This document shows, one piece after another, positions 16,353 to 25,131 of a DNA stretch of 44,170 nt. A program made the translations under genes and the position numbers. Within the stretch, counting starts at the first letter, position 1, and each line of letters starts with the position of its first letter. The stretch lies in contig NZ_JAUMYY010000013.1 of NCBI RefSeq assembly GCF_030528405.1, forward strand, positions 1-44,170. Direction: 5' to 3'. The stretch is from Fusobacterium sp. GTDB lineage: Bacteria; Fusobacteriota; Fusobacteriia; Fusobacteriales; Fusobacteriaceae. Under the pieces are notes generated by a model. The model was not told the origin of the DNA. It ran no database searches and worked only from the letters and a program-made list of their open reading frames with translations.

Positions 16353-17747
16353 ATGTTATTACTAGGACTTAGACTAGATAACGAATTAAAGCTTGAATTT
16401 GAAAATAATTTTGAAAATGAACTTACATTTGTAGATAATGTTGTAGATTTTATGGATGCAATAAAATCTAAAAAATATGAAGTAGTATTAGTAGATGAAA
16501 AAAATTCAAAAGAAGATGTTTTAATAAATTTAATATCAAAAATAATTGAATTTCAAAAAAGAGTTGTAGTAATAGTATTAGGGGAAACTTCCAATTTAAA
16601 AATTATAGCAGGAAGTATAAAGGCAGGGGCCTATGACTACATATTAAAACCTGAAACACCAGAAAATATTGTAAAAATAGTTGAAAAATCTTTTAAAGAT
16701 TATAAAGTCATGGCTGAGAGAGTTGATAAAACAAAAAGCACAGGTCAGAAACTTATAGGTAGAACTAAAAGTATGATAAATTTATATAAGGTTATTGGAA
16801 AGGTTGCAAATAATGGTGTTCCAGTTTTAGTGACTGGAGAAAGAGGAACAGGAAAAACAAGTGTGGCATCTGCAATACATCAATTTAGCTCATCTCATGA
16901 TAAACCTCTTATAAGTGTAAATTGTAATTCTTATAGATCAGGACTTTTAGAGAGAAAATTATTTGGTTATGAAAAGGGTTCCTTTGAAGGAGCAGTTTTC
17001 AGCCAATTTGGAGAGTTAGAAAAGGCTGAAGGAGGTATACTTCATCTAGCTAATATAGAATCTTTAAGTCTGGATATGCAATCTAAAATACTATTTTTAC
17101 TAGAAGAAAATAAATTTTTTAGATTAGGTGGAGCAGAACCTATAAATGCTTTTGTTAGGATAATAGCTAGTACAAGTGTAAACTTAGAAGATTTAATAAA
17201 CAAGGGATTATTTATAGATGAACTTTATAGAAAATTAAAAGTTTTAGAAATTAATATACCTAATCTTAGAGATAGAAAAGAAGATATACCTTTTATAATT
17301 GATCATTATATAGCTGAATGTAATATGGAGCTTAATAAGAATGTAAAAGGTATAAGTAAGGCGGCATTAAAAAAGATAATGAGATATGATTGGCCAGGTA
17401 ATGTCAATGAATTAAAAAATGCAATAAAATCAGCCGTAGCTATGTGTAGAGGAGGAAGTATTCTAATAGAAGACTTGCCTCCAAATGTTATGGGAGAAAA
17501 AGCTTTAGGTTTTAAAGATAGAGATGAGAATATATCCCTTGAAAGTTTAATAAGAAATGAAATAATACAACTAAAATCTTCTAAAAAGAAAGGAGATTAT
17601 TATTTTGAAATTATTTCTAAGGTTGAAAAAGAATTAATAAAGCAAATTTTGGAAATGACAAATGGAAAGAAAGTTGAGACAGCTGAAATTTTAGGTATAA
17701 CAAGAAATACACTTAGAACTAAAATGAATAATTATGATTTGGAGTAG
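16353..17747 (+). CDS. NtrC-like response regulator with degenerate AAA+ domain
   Basis: 464 residues from ATG 16353; GTG 16344 lies inside the AGAGGGAG ribosome site. Domain order is receiver (~1-120), AAA+ domain (~140-375) and Fis-type HTH (end; E-I-L-G-I-T-R-N-T-L-R-T-K). In the receiver Asp48 and the Lys of YILKPE remain, but the usual acidic pair near the N-terminus is absent. Walker A is intact (GERGTGKT, 162-169). Walker B, normally hydrophobic-x-D-E, reads GGILHLAN, with Ala233-Asn234 in place of Asp-Glu. The sigma-54 contact loop GAFTGA reads GSFEGA (209-214), and the first arginine finger position is Ile. Such a protein could bind but hardly hydrolyse ATP or remodel sigma-54, so it may act as a plain DNA-binding regulator. 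It lies 15 bases after tonB and 3 before dnaX. Confidence 0.88.
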   Translation: MLLLGLRLDNELKLEFENNFENELTFVDNVVDFMDAIKSKKYEVVLVDEKNSKEDVLINLISKIIEFQKRVVVIVLGETSNLKIIAGSIKAGAYDYILKPETPENIVKIVEKSFKDYKVMAERVDKTKSTGQKLIGRTKSMINLYKVIGKVANNGVPVLVTGERGTGKTSVASAIHQFSSSHDKPLISVNCNSYRSGLLERKLFGYEKGSFEGAVFSQFGELEKAEGGILHLANIESLSLDMQSKILFLLEENKFFRLGGAEPINAFVRIIASTSVNLEDLINKGLFIDELYRKLKVLEINIPNLRDRKEDIPFIIDHYIAECNMELNKNVKGISKAALKKIMRYDWPGNVNELKNAIKSAVAMCRGGSILIEDLPPNVMGEKALGFKDRDENISLESLIRNEIIQLKSSKKKGDYYFEIISKVEKELIKQILEMTNGKKVETAEILGITRNTLRTKMNNYDLE

Positions 17748-17750
17748 ATT

Positions 17751-19211
17751 ATGCATATTACACTTTATAGAAAATATAGACCATCAAGTTTTACTGAAAT
17801 AAGTGGAGAAAGTGATATAGTAAGGAGCCTTAAATTGTCGCTAAAAAATAAATCTACATCACATGCCTATCTTTTTTCTGGACCTAGAGGAACAGGGAAA
17901 ACAACAACAGCAAGACTTATTGCTAAAGGGGTTAATTGTCTAGATTTAGGTGAAGATGGAGAGCCATGTAATAAATGTAAAAATTGTATTTCTATGAATG
18001 AAGGAAGATTTTCTGATTTAATAGAGATAGATGCGGCATCAAATAGAAGCATAGATGAAATAAGAGCCTTAAAAGAAAAAATAAATTATCAACCTGTTGA
18101 AGGCTTAAAGAAGGTTTACATAATAGATGAGGCACATATGCTTACAAAGGAAGCTTTCAATGCTTTATTAAAAACTTTGGAGGAGCCACCTTCGCATGTT
18201 ATTTTTATTTTGGCAACAACTGAATTAGAAAAAATTTTACCGACTATAATTTCTCGGTGTCAGAGATATGATTTTAAAAGTTTAGATTTAGATGAGATGA
18301 AACAGAGATTAAAATTCATATTAAGTGAAGAAGGAATTGAAATGACAGACGATGTTTTTCCATTGATTCATGAAAATTCATCTGGCAGTATGAGAGATTC
18401 CATATCAATATTAGAGAGATTAATTATAAGTACAAATGAAAAACAGATAGATCTAAAGTTAGCTGAAGAAACATTAGGTCTAACACCCAGTGAAAGAATA
18501 AAAAAATTTTTAGATAAGTTATTAACAGCTAATGAATATGATATAATAAATGAATTAGAAACTTTATCTGCAGAATCTTTTGATATAGAATTATTTTTTA
18601 AAGACTTAGCGAAATATATAAAAAATTCTATGATAAAAAAAGAAATAGAAACAGACTTAGCATTTAAAATAATATCTATAATTTATGATATAATTGGAAA
18701 GTTTAAATTTGAAGATAATAAAAAACTAATAGGTTATGTAATTGTTTCGGATATTTTATCAACTATGGAAGATAGAAAAAACTTGTTAAATCCTAATAAA
18801 ACTCTATATGTCGTGGAAAAAAAAGAAAGTTTAATTAAAGAGGATACAGGTATAAATTCCACGGATAAAATAAAGATAGACATAAATGAAATAAAAAGTT
18901 CTTGGAAAAATTTACTTGTAGAAGCAAGTAAGAGGAGAATTTCCTATAGAGTATTTCTCATGTATGCAGAAGTAAAGTCGCTTGTGGATAATGTACTAAC
19001 AATATGCTATGATTATAAATACAGTTATGCAAAAGAGCAAATGGAAACAAATGAATATGGGGAAGAATTTTTAAATATCATTAGGGAATTTTTTAAAGAA
19101 GAAAATCTAGTTGTAAAATATGTTTTAACTGGAAAAAAAATGAATCAAGGACAAGGAGATTCAGAATTTCATAAGAAAGTAAAAGATTTTTTTGAAGGAA
19201 ATATTAGCTGA
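17751..19211 (+). CDS. dnaX: DNA polymerase III gamma/tau subunit (clamp loader)
   Basis: 486 residues. The AAA+ clamp-loader domain starts with L-Y-R-K-Y-R-P-x-x-F and has Walker A GPRGTGKT (44-51), a four-cysteine zinc site (C-x8-9-C-x2-C-x2-C), the sensor/Walker B V-Y-I-I-D-E-A-H-M-L and T-L-E-E-P-P, and the S-R-C-Q-R-(Y/F) motif. The C-terminal region is short compared with E. coli tau. It begins 3 bases after the regulator gene. An eight-A run at 18817-18824, read in phase as A AAA AAA with a -1 frame stop shortly after (18836-18838), could allow a shorter gamma-like product. Confidence 0.96.
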   Translation: MHITLYRKYRPSSFTEISGESDIVRSLKLSLKNKSTSHAYLFSGPRGTGKTTTARLIAKGVNCLDLGEDGEPCNKCKNCISMNEGRFSDLIEIDAASNRSIDEIRALKEKINYQPVEGLKKVYIIDEAHMLTKEAFNALLKTLEEPPSHVIFILATTELEKILPTIISRCQRYDFKSLDLDEMKQRLKFILSEEGIEMTDDVFPLIHENSSGSMRDSISILERLIISTNEKQIDLKLAEETLGLTPSERIKKFLDKLLTANEYDIINELETLSAESFDIELFFKDLAKYIKNSMIKKEIETDLAFKIISIIYDIIGKFKFEDNKKLIGYVIVSDILSTMEDRKNLLNPNKTLYVVEKKESLIKEDTGINSTDKIKIDINEIKSSWKNLLVEASKRRISYRVFLMYAEVKSLVDNVLTICYDYKYSYAKEQMETNEYGEEFLNIIREFFKEENLVVKYVLTGKKMNQGQGDSEFHKKVKDFFEGNIS

Positions 19212-19221
19212 GGGGGGCTAA

Positions 19222-20046
19222 ATGACAATTTTAACACCAATAGTATCAGTGCTAACTATATTGGCATATTTTATTTTATCAATTTTTATGCCAATTTTTG
19301 GATATTTAGTACCATACTATAAAATAAAAAAAGTGAATATATTTGGAAGTAAATACAGATTAATAGTGAATTTATCAGTTGCTTTAATTCTTTATATAAT
19401 TAATATAAAGATATTGATAATATATTTAATTTATCCATTTTTAACTGAATTTTTATTCTATTTAATATTAAGAATTAAGGCTAAGATAAAAACTTTTGAT
19501 AAAGTAGTTATAATGTCGCTTATATCAACTTTAATAATAACTACAATTATTTATTATAATAGACTCTATTTAGAAAATATAGTAGAAGAAGCTTTTAAAG
19601 CTAGTGAACTGACTTTAAATATGGATGTTAGAGATTTATATACTACATTTTTGCAATTAAGGAAAAACCTTGTATCCTCAATTTTTTCATATTTATTTAT
19701 AGCTAATATATTTTTATTTCTAACTTTATTACCTAATACTTATGAAGTATGGAAAATATCACCATATTGGTTAGTACCATTTATGTTAATAATAGTATTA
19801 AATAAGGTTTCTGGACTTGTTTTAAATGAGTTTTTTAGTGAAAATGTAATAGCAATAGTGAGGTATATTTATACATGGTATGGTGTGAAAACTCTATATT
19901 TATTGAGCACTAAAGTTGGTATAAAGTTTAATCTATTAAAACATACTTTGAGTATAGTCTTAGCTATAATTTATCCACTGCCTGTTTTTGTGCTTGGAGC
20001 TTTAGCAAGTTTTGATATAGTTGAGGTAGAAACAATAAAAATATAA
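19222..20046 (+). CDS. YybS-like (DUF2232) polytopic membrane protein
   Basis: 274 residues with about eight hydrophobic helices, no catalytic motif and no signal peptide. GAGGGGG precedes the ATG. In Firmicutes the YybS/DUF2232 membrane protein is encoded next to rplI and dnaB, and this gene occupies that slot, 61 bases before rplI. The assignment rests on topology and context rather than a sequence signature. Function is unknown. Confidence 0.65.
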   Translation: MTILTPIVSVLTILAYFILSIFMPIFGYLVPYYKIKKVNIFGSKYRLIVNLSVALILYIINIKILIIYLIYPFLTEFLFYLILRIKAKIKTFDKVVIMSLISTLIITTIIYYNRLYLENIVEEAFKASELTLNMDVRDLYTTFLQLRKNLVSSIFSYLFIANIFLFLTLLPNTYEVWKISPYWLVPFMLIIVLNKVSGLVLNEFFSENVIAIVRYIYTWYGVKTLYLLSTKVGIKFNLLKHTLSIVLAIIYPLPVFVLGALASFDIVEVETIKI

Positions 20047-20107
20047 CTTTGTTTCTATTTTTTAAAGTAAAGTCAAGTTTTTGATAAAAGATAATGGAGG
20101 TATATAA

Positions 20108-20557
20108 ATGGCAAAAATACAAGTAATTTTATTAGAGGATGTGGCAGGACAAGGAAGAAAAGGACAAATAATCACGGTTTCAGATGGATATGCCCATAAT
20201 TTTTTAATAAAGAATAAAAAGGGAGTTCTTGCTACTGAAGAGGAATTAAAAAAAATAGAGAATAAAAAGAAAAAAGAAGAAAAGAAATTTGAGGAGGATA
20301 GACAAAAGTCATTAGAAATAAAAAAGATTTTAGAAAGTAAAGCTCTTACAATAGCTGCGAAATGTGGAGAAAATGGGAAACTATTTGGTGCTATAACTAA
20401 TAAAGAAATTGTGGCAGTAATTAAAGATGAGTTTGGGCTTGATATAGATAAGAAAAAAATAGAGGCAAATATTAAAGGTTTAGGTGCAGATGAGGTAACT
20501 ATAAAGTTATTTACTGATATAAAAGCAATTCTAAAAGTTAATATATTAGCAAAATAG
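20108..20557 (+). CDS. rplI: 50S ribosomal protein bL9
   Basis: 149 residues, standard length. N-terminal domain M-x-x-I-Q-V-I-L-L-E-D-V-x-x-x-G-(R/K)-K-G-x-(I/V)-x-x-V-x-D-G-Y-A-x-N-(F/Y)-L, then the long connecting helix rich in Lys/Glu, and the C-terminal domain with G-K-L-F-G-(A/S)-(I/V)-T. GGAGGT precedes ATG. It is followed 11 bases later by dnaB, the common rplI-dnaB pair. Confidence 0.98.
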   Translation: MAKIQVILLEDVAGQGRKGQIITVSDGYAHNFLIKNKKGVLATEEELKKIENKKKKEEKKFEEDRQKSLEIKKILESKALTIAAKCGENGKLFGAITNKEIVAVIKDEFGLDIDKKKIEANIKGLGADEVTIKLFTDIKAILKVNILAK

Positions 20558-20568
20558 AGGAAATAGAG

Positions 20569-21906
20569 ATGGATAGTGAAAATTTAAAAAAAATTCCATA
20601 CAGTGTAGAAGCTGAAAAAGCTCTGTTAGGAGGTATATTTTATAATACTGATCTTTTTGGTGAAATAATAGAAATTTTAAAAGAGGAAGATTTCTATAAA
20701 AAAGAATATTCTACTATTTTTAGAGCTATGATGGAAATTTATTCAGAAGGAAAGACCATAGATCCAATTCTAGTTAATGAAGTTAGTAAAAAGATAAATA
20801 AATTTATAGGAACTACCATTGAAGATGCATTAAATGAAATTACAGAGGAAATAACAAGCTCTTATAATTTAATTGAATATGCGGAACTTATCAAAGAGAA
20901 ATCTGTACTTAGAAAACTTGGAAGTATAGGGACTAAAATAACTGAAATAGCTTATAAAGATGATAGAGCTTCTGAGGATGTTGTTGATGAAGCAGAATCT
21001 TTGGTATTAAATCTTTCTAATAAAGTTAGCAAAAAAGAAATCATACCTATTAAAACAGCCTCATTAGATGAAATAAGAAGACTTGAAAAGGTTTTCCAAA
21101 ATAAAGGAAAACCAGTTGGTTTAAGTACGGGTTTTATCGACCTAGATCATATGACAAGTGGTTTAAATAATTCAGATCTTATAATCTTAGCAGCTAGACC
21201 AGCAATGGGAAAAACAGCTTTTTCTCTTAATTTACTTTTAAATGTGGCTAAGATAGAAAACAAATCTGTTTTATTTTTTAGTTTAGAAATGTCAAGTTCA
21301 CAGTTATATCAAAGGCTTTTAGCTATTGAGGCTGGAGTGCCTTTGAAAAACATAAGAAATGGTTATTTAAATGAAGATGAATGGCAAAATATTGGTATAG
21401 CAACTGGAAGGTTATCAAATACTAAAATTTTTATAGGAGATCTTCCTAATGTAACAGTTTTGGAAATAAGATCTCTAGCTAGAAAATTAAAAAGTAGGGG
21501 AGAACTTGATTTAATTGTTATAGACTATCTTCAACTTATAAAAGGAAGTGGAAGAGGCGGAGAAAATAGACAGCAAGAAATTTCTGATATATCAAGGGCA
21601 TTAAAAGGTTTGGCTAGAGAGTTAGATATTCCAATAGTTGCTCTTTCACAACTTTCAAGAGCGGTTGAGTCCAGAATGGATAAAAGACCAATGCTTTCAG
21701 ATTTAAGAGAATCTGGAGCTATAGAGCAGGATGCAGATATAGTTGCATTTTTATATAGAGAGGAATATTATATACCAGAAACTGAAAATAAAGGAATAAC
21801 CGAACTTATTATAGGGAAACAAAGAAATGGTTCAACAGGAACTGTTAAACTTAATTTCCTAGAAGCATTTACAAAATTTACAAGTTATACAGATAAAGTA
21901 AAATAG
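20569..21906 (+). CDS. dnaB: Replicative DNA helicase DnaB
   Basis: 445 residues, full length. N-terminal helical domain begins I-P-x-S-x-E-A-E-x-A-(L/V)-L-G-(G/S). The RecA-like ATPase has Walker A ARPAMGKT (209-216), F-(F)-S-L-E-M-S, the Walker B I-V-I-D-Y-L-Q-L, L-S-Q-L-(S/N)-R and the L-S-D-L-R-E-S-G-A-I-E-Q-D-A-D arginine-finger region. It unwinds DNA at the fork. The window thus holds clamp, clamp loader and helicase genes, but no dnaA or dnaE. Confidence 0.98.
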   Translation: MDSENLKKIPYSVEAEKALLGGIFYNTDLFGEIIEILKEEDFYKKEYSTIFRAMMEIYSEGKTIDPILVNEVSKKINKFIGTTIEDALNEITEEITSSYNLIEYAELIKEKSVLRKLGSIGTKITEIAYKDDRASEDVVDEAESLVLNLSNKVSKKEIIPIKTASLDEIRRLEKVFQNKGKPVGLSTGFIDLDHMTSGLNNSDLIILAARPAMGKTAFSLNLLLNVAKIENKSVLFFSLEMSSSQLYQRLLAIEAGVPLKNIRNGYLNEDEWQNIGIATGRLSNTKIFIGDLPNVTVLEIRSLARKLKSRGELDLIVIDYLQLIKGSGRGGENRQQEISDISRALKGLARELDIPIVALSQLSRAVESRMDKRPMLSDLRESGAIEQDADIVAFLYREEYYIPETENKGITELIIGKQRNGSTGTVKLNFLEAFTKFTSYTDKVK

Positions 21907-21934
21907 AAAAGAAATTTTTAGAAGGGATGATATT

Positions 21935-23152
21935 TTGAAAAAAGTAGAACTACTGGCACCTGCTGGTAATATGGAAAAATTTAAAATGGCTATACATTAT
22001 GGAGCAGATGCCGTATTTTTAGGTGGAAAAATGTTTAACTTAAGGGCAGGTAGCAATAATTTTTCAGATGAAGAATTGACAGAAGCAGTTAACTATGCAC
22101 ATGAAAGAGAAAGAAGAGTTTATGTAACCCTTAATATAATTCCGCATAATGATGAGCTGGAAGAATTACCAGACTATGTGAAGTTTTTAGAAAAAATTGG
22201 AGTGGATGGAGTAATTGTTGCAGATTTAGGAGTATTTCAAGTAGTTAAGGAAAATTCTAATTTAAATATAAGTATCAGTACACAAGCAAGTAATACTAAC
22301 TGGAGATCAGTTAAGATGTGGAAGGATATGGGAGCAAAAAGAGTTGTATTAGCTAGAGAAATATCACTTGCCAATATAGCAGAGATAAGGCAGAAAGTTC
22401 CAGATATAGAGCTTGAAGTTTTTGTACATGGCGCAATGTGTATGGCAATTTCTGGAAGATGTTTACTTAGCAATTATATGACGGGAAGAGATGCTAATAG
22501 AGGGGATTGTGCACAAGCTTGTAGATGGAAATATTCTTTAGTTGAAGAAACAAGACCAGGAGAAACTATTCCAGTTTTTGAAGATGAACATGGGACTTAT
22601 ATATTTAATTCAAAAGACTTATGTACTATAGAAATTTTAGATAAAATTTTAGATATAGGAGTAGATTCTTTAAAAATCGAAGGTAGAATGAAGGGAATTT
22701 ACTATGTATCAAACGCAGTAAAGGTATATAAAGATGCTCTTAATTCTTATTACAGCGGAAAATACGAATACAATCCTAAATGGAGAGAAGAATTGGAATC
22801 AATTTCAAATAGATCATATACTGAAGGTTTTTATCATGGTAAAGCTGGAGTGGAATCATTAAATTATAATAATAGAAATTCTTATAGTCAAACACATAAA
22901 CTGGTTGCAAAAGTAGAGCAAAAACTAAGTGACAATGAGTATATCTTAGCTATAAGAAATAAATTATATGTTGGACAAATAGTTGAAATAGTTAGTCCTG
23001 GTATAGAAGTAAGGGAGTTTATAATACCTGAGATGATAAGAATAGACAGAGGGCCAGAAGAAATAGTGGAATCAGCGAATCCAAATTCTTTTGTTAGAAT
23101 AAAAACAGATGTAAAGCTAGACGAGCTAGATATGATGAGAATAATTTTATAA
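21935..23152 (+). CDS. U32-family protein, probable RNA hydroxylation factor (TrhP/RlhA type)
   Basis: 405 residues. It starts K-x-E-L-L-A-P-A-G and carries the U32 signature E-V-F-V-H-G-A-M-C-x4-G-R-C-x-(L)-S, followed by N-R-G-x-C-x-(Q)-x-C-R (two further Cys) and K-D-L-C, S-L-K-I-E-G-R-M-K. These Cys residues suit the iron-sulfur cluster of RNA hydroxylation proteins; relatives TrhP act in 5-hydroxyuridine formation at tRNA U34, while RlhA acts on 23S rRNA C2501. Older annotation is collagenase-like peptidase. The start is TTG 21935 with AGAAGGG upstream. It follows dnaB after 28 bases. Which RNA it serves cannot be told from sequence. Confidence 0.88.
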   Translation: MKKVELLAPAGNMEKFKMAIHYGADAVFLGGKMFNLRAGSNNFSDEELTEAVNYAHERERRVYVTLNIIPHNDELEELPDYVKFLEKIGVDGVIVADLGVFQVVKENSNLNISISTQASNTNWRSVKMWKDMGAKRVVLAREISLANIAEIRQKVPDIELEVFVHGAMCMAISGRCLLSNYMTGRDANRGDCAQACRWKYSLVEETRPGETIPVFEDEHGTYIFNSKDLCTIEILDKILDIGVDSLKIEGRMKGIYYVSNAVKVYKDALNSYYSGKYEYNPKWREELESISNRSYTEGFYHGKAGVESLNYNNRNSYSQTHKLVAKVEQKLSDNEYILAIRNKLYVGQIVEIVSPGIEVREFIIPEMIRIDRGPEEIVESANPNSFVRIKTDVKLDELDMMRIIL

Positions 23153-23202
23153 AACATAAAAATACATAGAATAGATATTAATTTTACATCAGATAAGCCC
23201 TG

Positions 23203-23231
23203 TTGTACATAGATTATAGTTTATAAATACT
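23203..23231 (+). promoter_or_regulatory. Possible promoter of the pan operon
   Basis: TTGTAC, 17 bases, AATACT, located 75 bases before the panG-like gene. Both hexamers deviate from consensus. No terminator was seen between the U32 gene and this point, so read-through from upstream is also possible. Confidence 0.3.
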
Positions 23232-23305
23232 CAAAGGAGAATATAAAAAAATACAATTTAATAGTGAAAATATTACTTTGGTTCGTAAGATAGGGATGGT
23301 GAAAA

Positions 23306-24175
23306 ATGAATATTGGATTTATTGGAGCGGGCAAAGTTTGTCATGCTCTTTCTTTTTACCTTAAAAAGAAACATTGTGTAAAAGGAATCTACTCAAAATT
23401 TTTTGATGATGCTAAAGACCTAGCAGAAAAACTTGAAACAAAGGCATATAACAAATTAGAAGAATTAGTTCTAAGTTCTGAGTTAATTTTTATTTCAACA
23501 AATGACAGTCAGATTAAAGAAGTTGCAGATACTATAGCAGAATTAGATTTGGATATATCTAATAAAAGTTTTGCACATTTGTCTGGTTCTTTAGCCTCGA
23601 CAGAACTTCAATTACTTTTTGATAGAGGGGCAAAAATTTTTAGTTTTCATCCTTTACAATCTTTTTCAGATTCACAAATAGCAATTCAGCAGCTAGCAAA
23701 TACAGTTTTTACTGTTGAAGGACAGGGAGAGTATGAAATAATTGTTGAAGAACTGCTAAAAACTTATGCTAATGAATATATAAAAATTTCAACAGATAAT
23801 AAGGCACTTTATCATATTGCAGCAGTTATTTTATCTAATTATTTAGTAACTTTATATGGCTTATCAGAACAGATACTTAAAGATATTGGTATAAATTCGA
23901 AGCAAGCTCAGCAGCTTTTAATGCCACTTTTAAATTCAACTGTAAATAATATCAGTGAAAAAGGATTCAATGCCCTAACGGGACCTCTTGAGCGAGGAGA
24001 TTTGTTAACAATTAAACATCATTTGAAAAATTTAAAAAATAACTTACATATAGAGAAAGTTTACAGGAGTTTAGGTTTAGAAACATTAAATTTACTCAGA
24101 GGAAATGGAAGAACAATTTCTGAAGATTTATTAAAACTTTTTTTAGAAGATGATTTAAATGAAGAACATAATTAA
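23306..24175 (+). CDS. panG: Rossmann/DUF2520 protein, probable ketopantoate reductase (PanG type)
   Basis: 289 residues. The N-terminus is a dinucleotide-binding fold (IGFIGAGKVCHALSFYL, a G-x-G-x-x-x-x-A pattern). A second half typical of DUF2520 proteins includes F-x-(F)-H-P-L-Q-(S/T)-F and a helical region with H-x-A-A-x-x-(L)-S-N-(Y/F)-L. Francisella PanG, reported as an alternative ketopantoate reductase, belongs to this kind of protein as I recall. The gene is directly upstream of panB and panC, and no classical panE or ilvC is in the window, so it likely supplies NAD(P)H-dependent ketopantoate reduction to pantoate. The function follows from context and family memory, not from a catalytic signature. 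Confidence 0.72.
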   Translation: MNIGFIGAGKVCHALSFYLKKKHCVKGIYSKFFDDAKDLAEKLETKAYNKLEELVLSSELIFISTNDSQIKEVADTIAELDLDISNKSFAHLSGSLASTELQLLFDRGAKIFSFHPLQSFSDSQIAIQQLANTVFTVEGQGEYEIIVEELLKTYANEYIKISTDNKALYHIAAVILSNYLVTLYGLSEQILKDIGINSKQAQQLLMPLLNSTVNNISEKGFNALTGPLERGDLLTIKHHLKNLKNNLHIEKVYRSLGLETLNLLRGNGRTISEDLLKLFLEDDLNEEHN

Positions 24176-24200
24176 ATAAAAAAGATAGATGGGAGGAATT

Positions 24201-25070
24201 ATGCGAAAAAAAATAACAACAAGGAGCTTTCAAAAATTTAAAGAGACTGGGAAAAAAATTACAATGATGACAGCCTATGATTATTCAACAGCAAAATTAA
24301 TTGATGAAGCAGGAATTGATTCAATTTTAGTTGGAGATTCACTTGGAAATGTTATACTGGGCTATGATGATACGATTTATGTAACTATGGAAGATATGAT
24401 TCATCATATAAAAGCTGTTGCAAGAGGGGCAAAAAATGCACTTATAATTGGAGATATGCCTTATCTTTCATACCATGGAGATGTCAATGAAGCTGTTAAA
24501 AATGCAGGACGTCTGATCCAAGAAGGCCATGCACAGGCAGTAAAGTTAGAAGGTGGACGTGAAATTTTAGATGTTGTGCATGCACTTGTAAGAGCAAAAA
24601 TTCCTGTAGTTGGTCATATTGGGCTTACGCCTCAGTCTGTTAATCAAATGGGAGGGTATCTTATTCAGGGAAAAAAAGCAGAGGATGCTCAAAGATTACT
24701 TGAAGAGGCAAAGCTTTTAGATGAAGCAGGTGTATTTGCTCTTGTAATTGAATGTGTACCTAAGCAAGTAGCTGAAAAAATAACTGAAATAGTAAAATGT
24801 CCAACAATAGGAATTGGAGCAGGAAATGTTACAGATGGACAAGTTCTTGTATCTAATGATGCTTTTGGTACTTATTCAGATAAATCACCATCTTTTGTTC
24901 GTGTATTTGGTAATGTTGGAGAAGTTATAAAAACATCAACTAAAAATTTTATTGAGGCAGTTGAAAAAGGAGAATTTCCAAATGATAAGGAAAGTTACCA
25001 TATAGGTGAGCAAGAGGCAGAAGAATGGTGTAAACTATACGGTGAACAGAATACAGCATCGAAAGATTAG
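24201..25070 (+). CDS. panB: 3-methyl-2-oxobutanoate hydroxymethyltransferase
   Basis: 289 residues from ATG 24201. The in-frame ATG at 24189 overlaps the GGGAGG ribosome site, so it is not preferred. PanB condenses ketoisovalerate with methylene-THF to ketopantoate, the first step to pantothenate. Signatures: M-(M)-T-A-Y-D-(Y)-x-x-A, (V)-G-D-S-L-G-N-V-x-L-G, G-D-M-P-(Y/F), K-L-E-G-G, G-H-I-G-L-T-P-Q and G-I-G-A-G. CGN arginine codons are commoner than in neighbouring core genes (about half of Arg), which hints at foreign origin. Confidence 0.97.
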   Translation: MRKKITTRSFQKFKETGKKITMMTAYDYSTAKLIDEAGIDSILVGDSLGNVILGYDDTIYVTMEDMIHHIKAVARGAKNALIIGDMPYLSYHGDVNEAVKNAGRLIQEGHAQAVKLEGGREILDVVHALVRAKIPVVGHIGLTPQSVNQMGGYLIQGKKAEDAQRLLEEAKLLDEAGVFALVIECVPKQVAEKITEIVKCPTIGIGAGNVTDGQVLVSNDAFGTYSDKSPSFVRVFGNVGEVIKTSTKNFIEAVEKGEFPNDKESYHIGEQEAEEWCKLYGEQNTASKD

Positions 25071-25131
25071 AGATAAATTTACTTAAAAATTTATATAATT
25101 AGAGTAATTTATTTATCTGAAAGGAAAAAAT

